DNA from: JAXLQL01 sp046331625
Lineage (GTDB): Bacteria > Acidobacteriota > Terriglobia > Bryobacterales > Bryobacteraceae
NCBI GenBank assembly: GCA_046331625.1
Contig: JAXLQL010000028.1
Location: 1 to 64,000, forward strand
Direction: 5' to 3'
DNA: 64,000 nucleotides
Shown here piece by piece: positions 26,751 through 34,515 of this stretch. Each line of letters starts with the position of its first letter. Within the stretch, counting starts at the first letter, position 1. Both the position numbers and the translations under genes were made by a program. A model generated the notes under the pieces. The model was not told the origin of the DNA. It ran no database searches and worked only from the letters and a program-made list of their open reading frames with translations.

Positions 26751-26951
26751 TCATTGCACAACGATTCGCGCCGGGTTGGTCACCACCCCCGGCTCGAAGC
26801 TGCAAATTACTTCTATCGCTCCCCGGCCCGCCAAACTCGCAGGCAACAGCAAGTTGATTTGGTCGAGCCCTGGAATCTGCCGCTGCGGACCCGCATAAGT
26901 CACCCCTGCCCCCTCTCCGCCTGCATGGCACGAGGTTGGCTGCAACGGCAC
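26751..26951 (-). pseudogene. 3' remnant of a TIGR03437-domain secreted protein gene
   Basis: The minus strand encodes the end of an acidobacterial TIGR03437-type domain: TYAGPQRQIPGLDQINLLLP, then ASLAGRGAIEVICSFEPGVV, closing with NPARIVVQ and a stop. These are the canonical last two strands of the domain. No start, signal peptide or upstream domain is attached; immediately upstream lies the end of the UPF0175 gene. The simplest reading is a 5'-deleted gene, perhaps removed by the event that brought the UPF0175 gene next to it. Confidence 0.6.
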
Positions 26952-27005
26952 TGAGGAGGCGAAGTTGATGGAGATTATTGGAGAGGCGCGGTGTCACAGA
27001 ACGTG

Positions 27006-27260
27006 TCAGCCACACTGCATCTCGCAGCGCAACTCGTCTTCTGTCAATTGGAATGTGTCGATGCCAAAGTCTGCAAGGCGAGCCAGGAACTCGACCCGAG
27101 GGATCCCGGCGAGTTGAGCGGCAGCTCCGGATGAGAGCCGTCCGAGTTCGAACATCTTCATGGCTGCGGCCAGCTTCAACTGGTCCCCCGCTTGCTCCGG
27201 AGCGAGCTTCATCGCTGAGAGCGATTCGTCGGATACGTCAATCGTAATCTGCCGCGTCAT
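27006..27260 (-). CDS. UPF0175 family protein (antitoxin-like)
   Basis: 84 aa. The pattern matches UPF0175: an N-terminal strand (MTRQITIDVSDES), then the helix LAAAMKMFELGRLSSGAAAQLAGIPRVEFLARLADFGI, of which GRLSSGAAAQLAGI is the family core, and an acidic end (LTEDELRCEM). Such proteins are often partnered with a PIN-domain toxin. Here no toxin gene follows; the space downstream is taken by a decayed TIGR03437 fragment. The start MTRQITI is 8 nt after a TATGCT box; a longer ATG is 13 codons upstream. Confidence 0.75.
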   Translation of the reverse strand: MTRQITIDVSDESLSAMKLAPEQAGDQLKLAAAMKMFELGRLSSGAAAQLAGIPRVEFLARLADFGIDTFQLTEDELRCEMQCG

Positions 27261-27268
27261 CCAGTCCC

Positions 27269-27274
27269 AGCATA
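27269..27274 (-). promoter_or_regulatory. -10-like box CCGGCTATGCTGG before the UPF0175 start
   Basis: The minus strand reads CCGGCTATGCTGG, the same 13-mer as in front of the thioesterase gene. TATGCT ends 8 nt before the ATG. A TTGGAC hexamer lies 19 nt upstream of the box. Confidence 0.45.
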
Positions 27275-27321
27275 GCCGGGGCCGCTGAGCGAGGTCCAAT
27301 CGGGGACACGCAACGGACTTG

Positions 27322-28143
27322 CTACTTGCTCTGCTCGGCCAGCACCTTCCGAAAGTACGCTTCCCGCTCGCCGATGTACGCCTTGTACCCTTGCGGATCG
27401 ATGAACGGATTCGCGCCCTTCCCCATCTTCGCCACTTTCGCTTCCATCCCGTAGTAGGCGCCGTGCGCGCCGAGGAACACGTCGCACTTCAGTGCCTGCA
27501 ACACCTGGAACGTGTGCGCGAAGTCCTTCGCGATCTCGGGATACACTTTGTTGCCCACCAACTCATATCCGGGGTTCACGTTCGGGCTGCCCACGATCAC
27601 CACGTTGTACTTCTTGCCGCCTTCTTCCGCCACCAGCGTCCAGGTGGTGCAGCCGCGCGTGTGGCCCGGCGTGAGCACTGCGGTCAACTCCACTCCGCCC
27701 AGCACCACCTTCTCGCCGTCCTTCAGCACGCGATTCACCTTCACCGGCTTCCACGTGTCCGGATACTTGTACTGTCCCTTGCCGCCCGCTTCGATCACGC
27801 CTTCGTCGCCCTTCATCACCAGGATCTGCGCCCCGGTCAGTTCCTTTAGCAGCGCGTGCCCCTCCACGTGATCTCCGTGCGCGTGACTGGCGAGCAGGTA
27901 CTTGACGTCGGTCATCTTGAACCCCAGCTTCTCGACGTTCGCCCGGATAATGGGCACTGTCCTTTCGAAGCTCGAGTTGATCAGGAAGTGCCCGGCCTTC
28001 GTCGTGATCAGGTACGTGGAGAGCCCCTTCGAGCCCACGTAGTAGACGTTGCCGATCACCTTGTGCGGCGGATACGGCTCGTTCCAATCGGCCTGCGCGA
28101 AGAGCAGTCCGGCGGCCGCGAGGCCCAATGCGATGCGGTACAT
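27322..28143 (-). CDS. Subclass B3 metallo-beta-lactamase homologue
   Basis: 273-aa exported metallo-hydrolase. A signal peptide (about 1-17, LAAAGLLFAQ) precedes the MBL fold. Zinc ligands of the B3 type are all present: SHAHGDH (HxHxDH), TPGHTRGCTTW and LGAHGAYY. The C-terminal NPFIDPQGYKAYI block is characteristic of B3 enzymes. A Gly replaces the bulky residue usual after HAH. It may hydrolyse beta-lactams, but environmental homologues can have other substrates. A strong AAGGAG site lies 7 nt before the ATG. The M20 peptidase gene ends 24 nt upstream on the same strand. Confidence 0.85.
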   Translation of the reverse strand: MYRIALGLAAAGLLFAQADWNEPYPPHKVIGNVYYVGSKGLSTYLITTKAGHFLINSSFERTVPIIRANVEKLGFKMTDVKYLLASHAHGDHVEGHALLKELTGAQILVMKGDEGVIEAGGKGQYKYPDTWKPVKVNRVLKDGEKVVLGGVELTAVLTPGHTRGCTTWTLVAEEGGKKYNVVIVGSPNVNPGYELVGNKVYPEIAKDFAHTFQVLQALKCDVFLGAHGAYYGMEAKVAKMGKGANPFIDPQGYKAYIGEREAYFRKVLAEQSK

Positions 28144-28167
28144 GCGAGTCTCCTTAAAATGGCCCGG

Positions 28168-29328
28168 TCAGATGGCCGTGACGAGCTTGGCGAGCAGAGC
28201 CATGCGGTCGGCGATGCGGTCCACCAGAATGCTCTCGTTGGTGGCATGCGCGCCCTCGCCCACACCGCCCAGCCCGTCGAGCGTCGGGATCCCGAGAGCG
28301 GCGGTGAAGTTGCCATCCGATCCGCCACCCGTAGCGGACTCTTCGAGCTTGACTCCGATCTGCCCAGCCACGCGCAGCGCCGTGCGGAACAGGTTCGTCA
28401 CGCCGGGCGAGCGTTCCATCGGCGGGCGGTTGAGCTCGCCCTTCACGTCGAGCTTGCACCCGGAGTCGCGCACACGCAGGGTGGCGAAGTTGCGCTGCAG
28501 CACCTCGAAGTCCTTGAGTCGCGGCACCCGGAAGTCGATCCCGACCGACGCCTTGTCTGGCACCACGTTGGTGCGAGAGCCTCCCGCGATGGTCCCCAGG
28601 TTGACCGTGACGCCGCGGCGGATGTTGGTGAACCGCCGGATTCTGTCGATTTGGTGGGCCAACTCGACGATCGCGTTCGAGCCCGCCTCGAAATCGACCC
28701 CCGCGTGCGAGGCTTTGCCGTGCACCGTCACGCGGTAGCCGCCCACACCCTTTCGCGATGTCTTGAGCTTGCCCTCGAGTCCGGTGCCGGGTTCCAGCAC
28801 CAGCACCGCGGTGCTCTTCTTCGCCTCCTGTTCGGTGAGTGGGCGAGACGAGTGGCTGCCCACCTCTTCGTCGGAGTTGAGTTGCAGCACCACTTTGCGC
28901 CGAACCGGGATGTCGAGATCCCGCAGTGCCCGCATGGCGAACACGAAGAACGCGAGTCCGGACTTCATGTCGAGCACACCCGGACCGAACAGCCGCGTCT
29001 TATCCTGCCGCCAGGGCATTTCGCGGAGCGTGCCGAGGGGCCACACGGTATCGCTGTGACCCAGGGCGAGGATTTGGCCATCCTTCTCGCGAGCCGATTC
29101 ACGGCCCGGCAGTTGGAACTCACAGAACAGGTGCTTGCCGTAGCGGCCGCCGGGCGCTGATCGCACGCGCGCGATATCGGAGACGCTTTCGGCGAACAGA
29201 TCCGCGAACCGGTTCACGGCCATCGGATTGTCGCTCGGCGACTCGCACTCCACCAATTCACGCAAAAACAGGATTGCCTTGTTTTGGTGTGCGCGCAGAT
29301 GGGCTAGTACGGGGTCCATCTTTGCCAT
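28168..29328 (-). CDS. M20 family metallopeptidase (carboxypeptidase G2-like)
   Basis: 386-aa cytosolic or periplasmic zinc peptidase. Metal residues are in ALGHSDTVWPLG (His, Asp), GPGVLDMKSG (bridging Asp), NSDEEVGS (catalytic Glu and metal Glu), and a C-terminal GAHATNES His. The dimerisation domain (GYRVTVHGKASHAGVDFE) carries the expected HAG. Glutamate carboxypeptidases such as CPG2 are the closest resemblance; the precise substrate is unknown. No signal peptide is visible. It is cotranscribed with the B3 metallo-beta-lactamase homologue. Confidence 0.9.
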   Translation of the reverse strand: MAKMDPVLAHLRAHQNKAILFLRELVECESPSDNPMAVNRFADLFAESVSDIARVRSAPGGRYGKHLFCEFQLPGRESAREKDGQILALGHSDTVWPLGTLREMPWRQDKTRLFGPGVLDMKSGLAFFVFAMRALRDLDIPVRRKVVLQLNSDEEVGSHSSRPLTEQEAKKSTAVLVLEPGTGLEGKLKTSRKGVGGYRVTVHGKASHAGVDFEAGSNAIVELAHQIDRIRRFTNIRRGVTVNLGTIAGGSRTNVVPDKASVGIDFRVPRLKDFEVLQRNFATLRVRDSGCKLDVKGELNRPPMERSPGVTNLFRTALRVAGQIGVKLEESATGGGSDGNFTAALGIPTLDGLGGVGEGAHATNESILVDRIADRMALLAKLVTAI

Positions 29329-29365
29329 GATAGCGATTCATGACAGCGGCATTACGAAACCTGAT

Positions 29366-29374
29366 TGCTATAAT
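29366..29374 (+). promoter_or_regulatory. Extended -10 promoter TGCTATAAT for the lipid A operon
   Basis: TGCTATAAT is a perfect extended -10 element. It ends 10 nt before the fabZ ATG, which leaves at most a few bases of untranslated leader. Confidence 0.55.
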
Positions 29375-29384
29375 CGAAGGTTCC

Positions 29385-29840
29385 ATGCCGGTACTGGACA
29401 TCCAGCAGATCTGCGACATTCTGCCGCATCGCTACCCGTTCTTGTTGGTCGATCGCATCGTGGAGCAGAGCGAGAAGCGGATCGTCGGGATCAAGAACGT
29501 CACCTACAACGAGCCGTTCTTCAACGGTCATTTCCCGAACAATCCGGTCATGCCGGGCGTGCTGATGGTGGAGGCGATCGCGCAGGTGGCGGGCGTGCTC
29601 GTGCTCGGCCCCATGCCGGATCGGAAGAGAAAGCTCGTCTTTCTGGCCAAAATCGAAGACGCGAGCTTCCGCCGGCCGGTCCGGCCGGGGGACCAACTGA
29701 AGATCGAAGTGGACCTCCTCCACGGCCGGCCGACACGCGCGCGCATGAAGGGCGTTTGCTCGGTGGATGGCGAGATGGCGGCCGAGGCCACCGTCATGTG
29801 TGTGCTGAAGGACATCGGCGACGGCGAGCCGCGGCCGTAG
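29385..29840 (+). CDS. fabZ: 3-hydroxyacyl-ACP dehydratase FabZ
   Basis: 151-aa cytosolic hotdog enzyme that dehydrates 3-hydroxyacyl-ACP in fatty acid synthesis. The opening ILPHRYPFLLVDRI, catalytic His in NGHFPNNPVMPG and catalytic Glu in MVEAIAQ are complete. The start MPVLDIQQIC is chosen because it gives the family's usual length and follows a TATAAT box; an upstream ATG adds 15 unrelated residues. It is followed by lpxA after 12 nt. FabZ and LpxA compete for 3-hydroxyacyl-ACP, so their pairing fits lipid A supply. Confidence 0.95.
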   Translation: MPVLDIQQICDILPHRYPFLLVDRIVEQSEKRIVGIKNVTYNEPFFNGHFPNNPVMPGVLMVEAIAQVAGVLVLGPMPDRKRKLVFLAKIEDASFRRPVRPGDQLKIEVDLLHGRPTRARMKGVCSVDGEMAAEATVMCVLKDIGDGEPRP

Positions 29841-29852
29841 ACCGGAGAGACG

Positions 29853-30629
29853 ATGCCGATTCATCCCGCGGCGATCGTGGACCCCCGGGCGCGGGTCGAC
29901 GAGTCCGCCGAAGTTGGGCCGTTTTGCGTGGTGGGCGCGGAGGTGGAGATCGGCGCGCGCACGCGCCTGATGGCGCACGTCTTCGTCGAGGGCCCCACGT
30001 GGATCGGTGAAGACAACATCTTCTATCCTTATTCCACCGTCGGAGTCGCTTCGCAGGACCTCAAGTACAAAGGTGAGCGCGCGGAGACACGGATCGGTTC
30101 GCGAAACAAGATCCGCGAGTTCGTGACGATCCACCGCGGTACCGAGGGCGGCGGACTGATCACCTCGATCGGCGACGACAACCTGATCATGGCTTACGCT
30201 CACGTGGCGCATGACTGCCGTGTGGGAAGTTCCACCGTGCTCGCCAATGGCGCGACGCTCGGTGGACATGTCCACATCGGTGACTTTGCGCGCGTGGGAG
30301 CCTTCACCGGGATCCATCAGTTCTGCCGCGTGGGCGCGCACGCGATGATCGGCGGATATGCGGTGATTACGCGCGACGTGCTCCCGTATTCGCTCGTCTC
30401 GGAAGAGCGCGATGCCAAGCTGTATCGCGCCAACTCGGTGGGCTTGGAACGGTCGGGCTTCGCGGCCGGCGCGATCAACCGGCTGAACAAGGCGTTTCGA
30501 GTGCTGCGCGATCCGGAAGTGAACACTTCGCGCGCCGTCGAGCGCATTCGCGCCGAAATCGAGCCCGGAGCCGAGATCGACGCGCTGGTGGGCTTCATCG
30601 AATCGAGCGAGCGCGGTTTCATCAAGTGA
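29853..30629 (+). CDS. lpxA: UDP-N-acetylglucosamine O-acyltransferase LpxA
   Basis: 258-aa left-handed beta-helix trimer that puts the first 3-hydroxyacyl chain on the UDP-sugar in lipid A synthesis. Hexapeptide repeats fill the first 175 residues. The catalytic His is His120 in HVAHDC (equivalent to E. coli His125). HQFCRVGAHAMIGGYA holds the acyl-binding groove; the Gly aligned with E. coli Gly173 is kept, which suggests a long acyl chain. The C-terminal helical domain (GLERSGFAAGAINRL) is present. The stop overlaps the lpxI start. A GnnA-like dehydrogenase downstream raises the question of an amino-substituted acceptor. Confidence 0.95.
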   Translation: MPIHPAAIVDPRARVDESAEVGPFCVVGAEVEIGARTRLMAHVFVEGPTWIGEDNIFYPYSTVGVASQDLKYKGERAETRIGSRNKIREFVTIHRGTEGGGLITSIGDDNLIMAYAHVAHDCRVGSSTVLANGATLGGHVHIGDFARVGAFTGIHQFCRVGAHAMIGGYAVITRDVLPYSLVSEERDAKLYRANSVGLERSGFAAGAINRLNKAFRVLRDPEVNTSRAVERIRAEIEPGAEIDALVGFIESSERGFIK

Positions 30630-31453
30630 GCTTGCCTGCCGAGCGTTACGCGATCCTGTGCGGCAATGGCCGCTTCCCGCTGCTTGCGCTGGAACAGGCG
30701 CGCCTGCTCGGGCACGAGATCGTCGCGATCGGGATCAAGGGCGAGGCGGGCCCTGAGATCGAGCCGCTGGCTGCCACTACGCATTGGATCAGCGTGGCGC
30801 AACTCGGCAAGCTCATCGACATCCTGCACCGAGAGAAGATCACGCTCGCGATCTTTGCGGGCCAAGTGAAGCACGTGAGTCTGTTCTCGGGCCTGACCCC
30901 CGACTGGCGCTTGGCCAAGCTCCTGTTCTCGCTCGAGCATCGCAATACGGACGCGCTGATCGGCGGCGTGATCGAAGAGTTGCGCAAGGAAGGGATCGAA
31001 GTAGCCGATTCCACGGCGCTGCTCAAACCGCTCCTGGCGGGCGAGGGCGTGTTGACGCGGCGCGGGCCTACCGCCGACGAAGAGAAGGAAATTCGCTATG
31101 GGCGCCGGATCGCTGCGGCGCTCTCCGGGTTTGACCTCGGCCAGAGCGTGGCCATCAGTGAGCGCGCGTGCGTGGCGCTCGAAGCGATGGAAGGAACGGA
31201 CGCGATGCTGCGCCGCGCGGCGGCTCTGGTGAACGGCGCCCGGATCACGCTGGTGAAGATCGCCTTGCGCGGGCACTTGTTGCGATGTGCCGGTGGCGGG
31301 CCGGCGACGATTGCGGTGATGCGCGAGACGAACGCGAGTGTGCTGGCGGTGGACGCGGGCCGGACGCTGCTGCTGGACCGCGACGAGATGCTCGCCGAAG
31401 CCGATCGCGCGCGCATCTGTGTGGTGGGCTATGCGGTCGAGGAGGGCGCATGA
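30626..31453 (+). CDS. lpxI: UDP-2,3-diacylglucosamine pyrophosphatase LpxI
   Basis: 275-aa cytosolic enzyme (former DUF1009) that releases lipid X from UDP-2,3-diacylglucosamine; it replaces LpxH in many bacteria. The start is a GTG overlapping the lpxA stop by 4 nt. The N-terminal domain has ILCGNGRFPLLALEQA, and the C-terminal domain has the family segments FDLGQSVAISERACVALEAMEGTDAMLRR and GGGPATIAV. Absence of lpxH here is consistent with this use. Intergenic 40-bp palindromes follow, then the next lipid A-type gene. Confidence 0.95.
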   Translation: MSLPAERYAILCGNGRFPLLALEQARLLGHEIVAIGIKGEAGPEIEPLAATTHWISVAQLGKLIDILHREKITLAIFAGQVKHVSLFSGLTPDWRLAKLLFSLEHRNTDALIGGVIEELRKEGIEVADSTALLKPLLAGEGVLTRRGPTADEEKEIRYGRRIAAALSGFDLGQSVAISERACVALEAMEGTDAMLRRAAALVNGARITLVKIALRGHLLRCAGGGPATIAVMRETNASVLAVDAGRTLLLDRDEMLAEADRARICVVGYAVEEGA

Positions 31454-31530
31454 GACTCTGCCCCGCTATCGGCGCTCGCGTTGAGGTCGGTGGGAACATG
31501 CCGGTCCCGATATCAGCACTGGCTTTGCCG

Positions 31531-31570
31531 TGTAGGGCGGGCTTTAGCCAGCGCGGGACTTCAGTCCCGC
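31531..31570 (+). repeat. 40-bp bipartite palindromic repeat, copy 1
   Basis: TGTAGGGCGGGCTTTAGCCA followed by GCGCGGGACTTCAGTCCCGC. The right half is a perfect GCGGGACT/AGTCCCGC hairpin; the left half has a GGCT/AGCC stem. REP-like and intergenic, about 80 nt after lpxI. Confidence 0.85.
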
Positions 31571-31616
31571 TTCGGATGCGGGCACATACATTTCTGGGAT
31601 TGCGGCTTCCCTGCGA

Positions 31617-31656
31617 TGTGGGGCAGGCTTCAGCCTGCGCGGGACTTCAGTCCCGC
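31617..31656 (+). repeat. 40-bp bipartite palindromic repeat, copy 2
   Basis: Same orientation as copy 1; the left half here is the full palindrome GCAGGCTTCAGCCTGC and the right half is GCGGGACTTCAGTCCCGC. Confidence 0.85.
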
Positions 31657-31774
31657 CCGCAGGCCCATCGGCAGTTTCCAACTCCGCCCGATCCCGTAAC
31701 CGAGGCGCGACCGTCAGGGAGCGGTGAACAGTCGAGTGCGGCACCGCTTGCTGACGCGCGCGGCTCGGTAACGG

Positions 31775-31814
31775 GCGGGACTGAAGTCCCGCGCAGGCTA
31801 AAGCCTGCCCCACA
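31775..31814 (-). repeat. 40-bp bipartite palindromic repeat, copy 3 (inverted)
   Basis: Reverse orientation relative to copies 1 and 2 (GCGGGACTGAAGTCCCGC then GCAGGCTAAAGCCTGC). It forms an inverted pair with copy 2 around 118 nt, the arrangement of REP doublets. Confidence 0.85.
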
Positions 31815-31835
31815 TGCGACAGCCGCGGAGGCCGC

Positions 31836-32798
31836 ATGAGCGGACCTAGAGTCGCCGTCATCGGCTGCGGGAGCTTCGGCCGCAATCACCTCCGTGTCGT
31901 CTCCTCCACCCCTGGAGCCACCCTCACTCACGCCATCGACTCGGACCTCGACCGTGCCCAAAAAGCCGCTGCCGAATTCGGTGCTGCCCGCCCCTCGGCC
32001 GACTGGCGCGACGCCATCGGCCACGCCGACGCCGCGATCATCGCCGCGCCGACCACCGCCCATGCCGAGATCGGAACGGCCCTCCTTGCGGCCGGACTCG
32101 ACATCCTCGTGGAAAAGCCCATCGCGGATTCCTCCGAAGGAGCGCAACGTTTGGTCGAGGCCGGACGTCTCAACGCTAGAATCCTGCAAGTGGGGCACCT
32201 CGAACGCTTCAATCCGGCCGTGGTGGCGCTGCGTCGCGTGGCGAAGCTACCGCTGTTTTTCGAGATCCACCGCATGAATCAGTTCGCGCCGCGCTCGCTT
32301 GATGTGGACGTGGTGCTCGACCTCATGATCCATGACATCGACCTCGTGCTGGCCCTCACCGGCCAAATGCCCGAGGAAGTGCGCGCGGCCGGAATCCGAA
32401 TCTTGTCGGAGAAGGTGGATATCGCCAACGTCCGCCTCGCGTTCCCCAACGGCTGCGTGGCCAACCTGACGGCCAGCCGCGTCTCCACCGAGCGTGTGCG
32501 CAAGATGCGCATGTTCCAGCCGCATCAATACATTTCCGTCGACTACGGCCGGCAGGATGGGGTTGCGTTCACGGTCGGCGAGAACCGCCAGATCGGCTTC
32601 GAGCAATTGTCCGCCGAGCGGAAGGAACCGCTGGTGGCGCAATGGGAGGCCTTCCTCGAATGCGTCCGCACCCGTCAGGAGCCGCAAGCCGGCGGTGAGG
32701 CCGCCACGCGCGCCCTCGCGGTGTGTCTCGACATTCTTGATAAGATCGAGGTGCACGCCGAGCGTGTGAACCTCACGTTGAGCCAATATGCGGTCTGA
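31836..32798 (+). CDS. Gfo/Idh/MocA dehydrogenase, candidate GnnA (UDP-GlcNAc 3-dehydrogenase)
   Basis: 320-aa NAD-dependent dehydrogenase with Rossmann motif VIGCGSFGRNH, the EKPIAD Lys box, GHLERFNPAV and MIHDIDLVLALTG. Position in the lpxA-lpxI cluster and the GHLERFNPA box resemble GnnA, which with the aminotransferase GnnB makes UDP-GlcNAc3N, the acceptor for N-linked 3-acyl lipid A in Leptospira and Acidithiobacillus. No gnnB is seen in the window, so the assignment is tentative. The stop lies inside the tonB-like gene start (11-nt overlap). Confidence 0.8.
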   Translation: MSGPRVAVIGCGSFGRNHLRVVSSTPGATLTHAIDSDLDRAQKAAAEFGAARPSADWRDAIGHADAAIIAAPTTAHAEIGTALLAAGLDILVEKPIADSSEGAQRLVEAGRLNARILQVGHLERFNPAVVALRRVAKLPLFFEIHRMNQFAPRSLDVDVVLDLMIHDIDLVLALTGQMPEEVRAAGIRILSEKVDIANVRLAFPNGCVANLTASRVSTERVRKMRMFQPHQYISVDYGRQDGVAFTVGENRQIGFEQLSAERKEPLVAQWEAFLECVRTRQEPQAGGEAATRALAVCLDILDKIEVHAERVNLTLSQYAV

Positions 32799-33873
32799 GC
32801 CGGAACAAGCAGTATCCGAACCCCGGCTATTCCTGCTCGGCCAGTACTCGGCCATGGAGCCGCCCAAGCGTGGGCTGGCCGCGGCCGGCTCGCTCCTGGT
32901 CCACATTCTGCTGGGCATCGGCTTGGTGACCATTCCGCTCACGGTTCCGGCGGCGCGAGTGGCGCATCTGGCGCCCGAGTACAGGGTGGTGCCGCTGATC
33001 GCGCCTCCTCCCGCCGAGCTCACACAAAAGGATCCCAACAAGACCAAGCCCGCCCTGGAAGTGAATCTCCAAGGGCTATTGAATCGCCCGACTCCCCAGC
33101 CGCAGACGCCGCCCCGGCCCTCGTCGACTCAGCCCGCCGCGCCCAGAAAGTTCGAAGGTCCGCCGAAGGTAGCCGCGGAGGCTCCCAAGCCGATGATCGA
33201 AGCTCCCAAGCTCGACCTCGGCTCGCGCCAGACCGGCGAACTCGAAGCCCGGAATCTCCCGGGGGTTGGCACGCAGACCCCCTTGCCTCCCACTCCACCC
33301 CAGATCCAGCCCGAGGAGAAGCCAAAGCTCGCATTCGAGCGGCCGGGCGCAAACATGGGGAGCCCGAACAATTCCGGGATCGCGCAGGGGAGAATGCCCA
33401 CCCCGCAGCGGTCGTCTGTGGATGACGCCATGCGCCAGGTGGCTCGCGGCGGTGGCGGCGGACTGGTGGTCGGCGACATCGGAGAAGGCGTAGGCGGCTT
33501 GGGCGAATCGCTGAACAACCCAGCCGCTCCGCTCAAGAATGCCAGTGCCCTCGAGTTGCTGAGCGACCCGCAAGGCGTGGACTTCAAGCCCTACCTGATC
33601 CGCATTTTGTCGTCTGTGCGGCGCAACTGGTTCGCCGTGATGCCCGAGAGTGCGCGCCTCGGCAGGCGTGGCAAGGTGTTGATTCAATTCGCGATCAACA
33701 AAGACGGCAGTGTGCCGAAATTGGTGATCGCCGGGCCCAGTGGGTCAGAGGCGCTGGACCGGGCGGCCGTGGCGGGCGTCAGTGCGTCGAACCCTTTTCC
33801 GCCGCTGCCCATGGAGTTCAAGGGCAACCAGGTGCGGCTCCAGTTCACCTTCTCGTACAACATTCCGAAATGA
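32788..33873 (+). CDS. TonB-family energy transducer protein
   Basis: 361 aa. The N-terminal cytosolic stretch is followed by one helix (about residues 30-55, AAGSLLVHILLGIGLVTIPLTV), a long Pro-rich periplasmic spacer (about 70-190) and a C-terminal TonB-like domain (about 265-361, KVLIQFAINKDGSVPKLVIA and AALDRAAVAG-like segment). It would carry proton-motive energy to outer-membrane receptors such as the Oar-like protein at 43631. The start overlaps the preceding gene; an internal ATG at MEPPKRG is an alternative. No exbB/exbD gene is in the window. Confidence 0.85.
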   Translation: MRSEPEQAVSEPRLFLLGQYSAMEPPKRGLAAAGSLLVHILLGIGLVTIPLTVPAARVAHLAPEYRVVPLIAPPPAELTQKDPNKTKPALEVNLQGLLNRPTPQPQTPPRPSSTQPAAPRKFEGPPKVAAEAPKPMIEAPKLDLGSRQTGELEARNLPGVGTQTPLPPTPPQIQPEEKPKLAFERPGANMGSPNNSGIAQGRMPTPQRSSVDDAMRQVARGGGGGLVVGDIGEGVGGLGESLNNPAAPLKNASALELLSDPQGVDFKPYLIRILSSVRRNWFAVMPESARLGRRGKVLIQFAINKDGSVPKLVIAGPSGSEALDRAAVAGVSASNPFPPLPMEFKGNQVRLQFTFSYNIPK

Positions 33874-33880
33874 GGTTGCA

Positions 33881-34084
33881 ATGACCTCCGCGAGCCTCAC
33901 CAAGGCGCTGATCGCCTATGCGGCCCTGGCCCTTCTAGGGTCTTTGCTCGTTTCCGGGCGTGTTCTGGCGGCGCTGTTGATTTTCCTAGGTGGTTTGGTT
34001 GCAAAGAGTTACATCGCCTGGCGGATTGCCGAAGACGAGCGCAAGACGGCCCGGTCGGACAAGGAAAACCCTGAGGTGAATTGA
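33881..34084 (+). CDS. Small two-helix membrane protein
   Basis: 67 aa. Two hydrophobic stretches (KALIAYAALALLGSLLVSG and LAALLIFLGGLVAKSYIAW) with a short turn form a helical hairpin, followed by a charged tail (EDERKTARSDKEN). No family is recognised. It starts 7 nt after the TonB-like gene and may be its partner, but no motif supports a role. Confidence 0.6.
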   Translation: MTSASLTKALIAYAALALLGSLLVSGRVLAALLIFLGGLVAKSYIAWRIAEDERKTARSDKENPEVN

Positions 34085-34515
34085 CCGAGGGCACTTAAGG
34101 TCTCTATCCAACTTACTTTGGCCGGGCTTCGTGGGAAATTAGTCAAAGAGTGGCATGAGCTAGGACAACTGCCCAATACGTCAGGTGCCGATTCGGTACT
34201 CCAGTCCCGAAAGAGACTACGAATCGATACCGAAATGAAACCGAGTCCCAGGATGAACTCAGGCAAGGGCAGGGACGACGAGGAAGTGTCCACCGTATGA
34301 CTCCCCTAAGTAGTTGGGAGCATGGGGTTTGGAATTGCTGATCAGGCCACGCTAAGTGGTTGCGGGGAAGGGTTCGGTTTGGTGATCGGGTTGCTTGTAA
34401 TCGATCATCGGGCGATCAGCCCGGCAAGCGGCACCCGCTGAAAGAGAGAGCGGCGGGAGAGAGACCGCATCGTTATCGCTTCGGTGATTTCACAACTGTG
34501 AGGAGAGTTGCGTCC
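34085..34515. other. Intergenic region upstream of the sigma factor gene
   Basis: 431 nt that look less GC-rich than their neighbours. A 60-codon frame from a TTG at 34118 has no ribosome site or recognisable family and is not called. The last 130 nt contain several short inverted pairs (for example GGGCGATCAGCCC) and end in AGGAGAG 9-11 nt before the sigma factor ATG. I see no named riboswitch. Confidence 0.5.

Noticed and set aside
29853..30629. Unusual residue at the LpxA acyl-ruler position
   Set aside because: A first alignment put Arg192 at this site; counting from the catalytic His shows that the true equivalent of E. coli Gly173 is a conserved Gly.
34118..34300. 60-codon ORF from a TTG start
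   Set aside because: No ribosome site, no recognisable domain and unconvincing composition.
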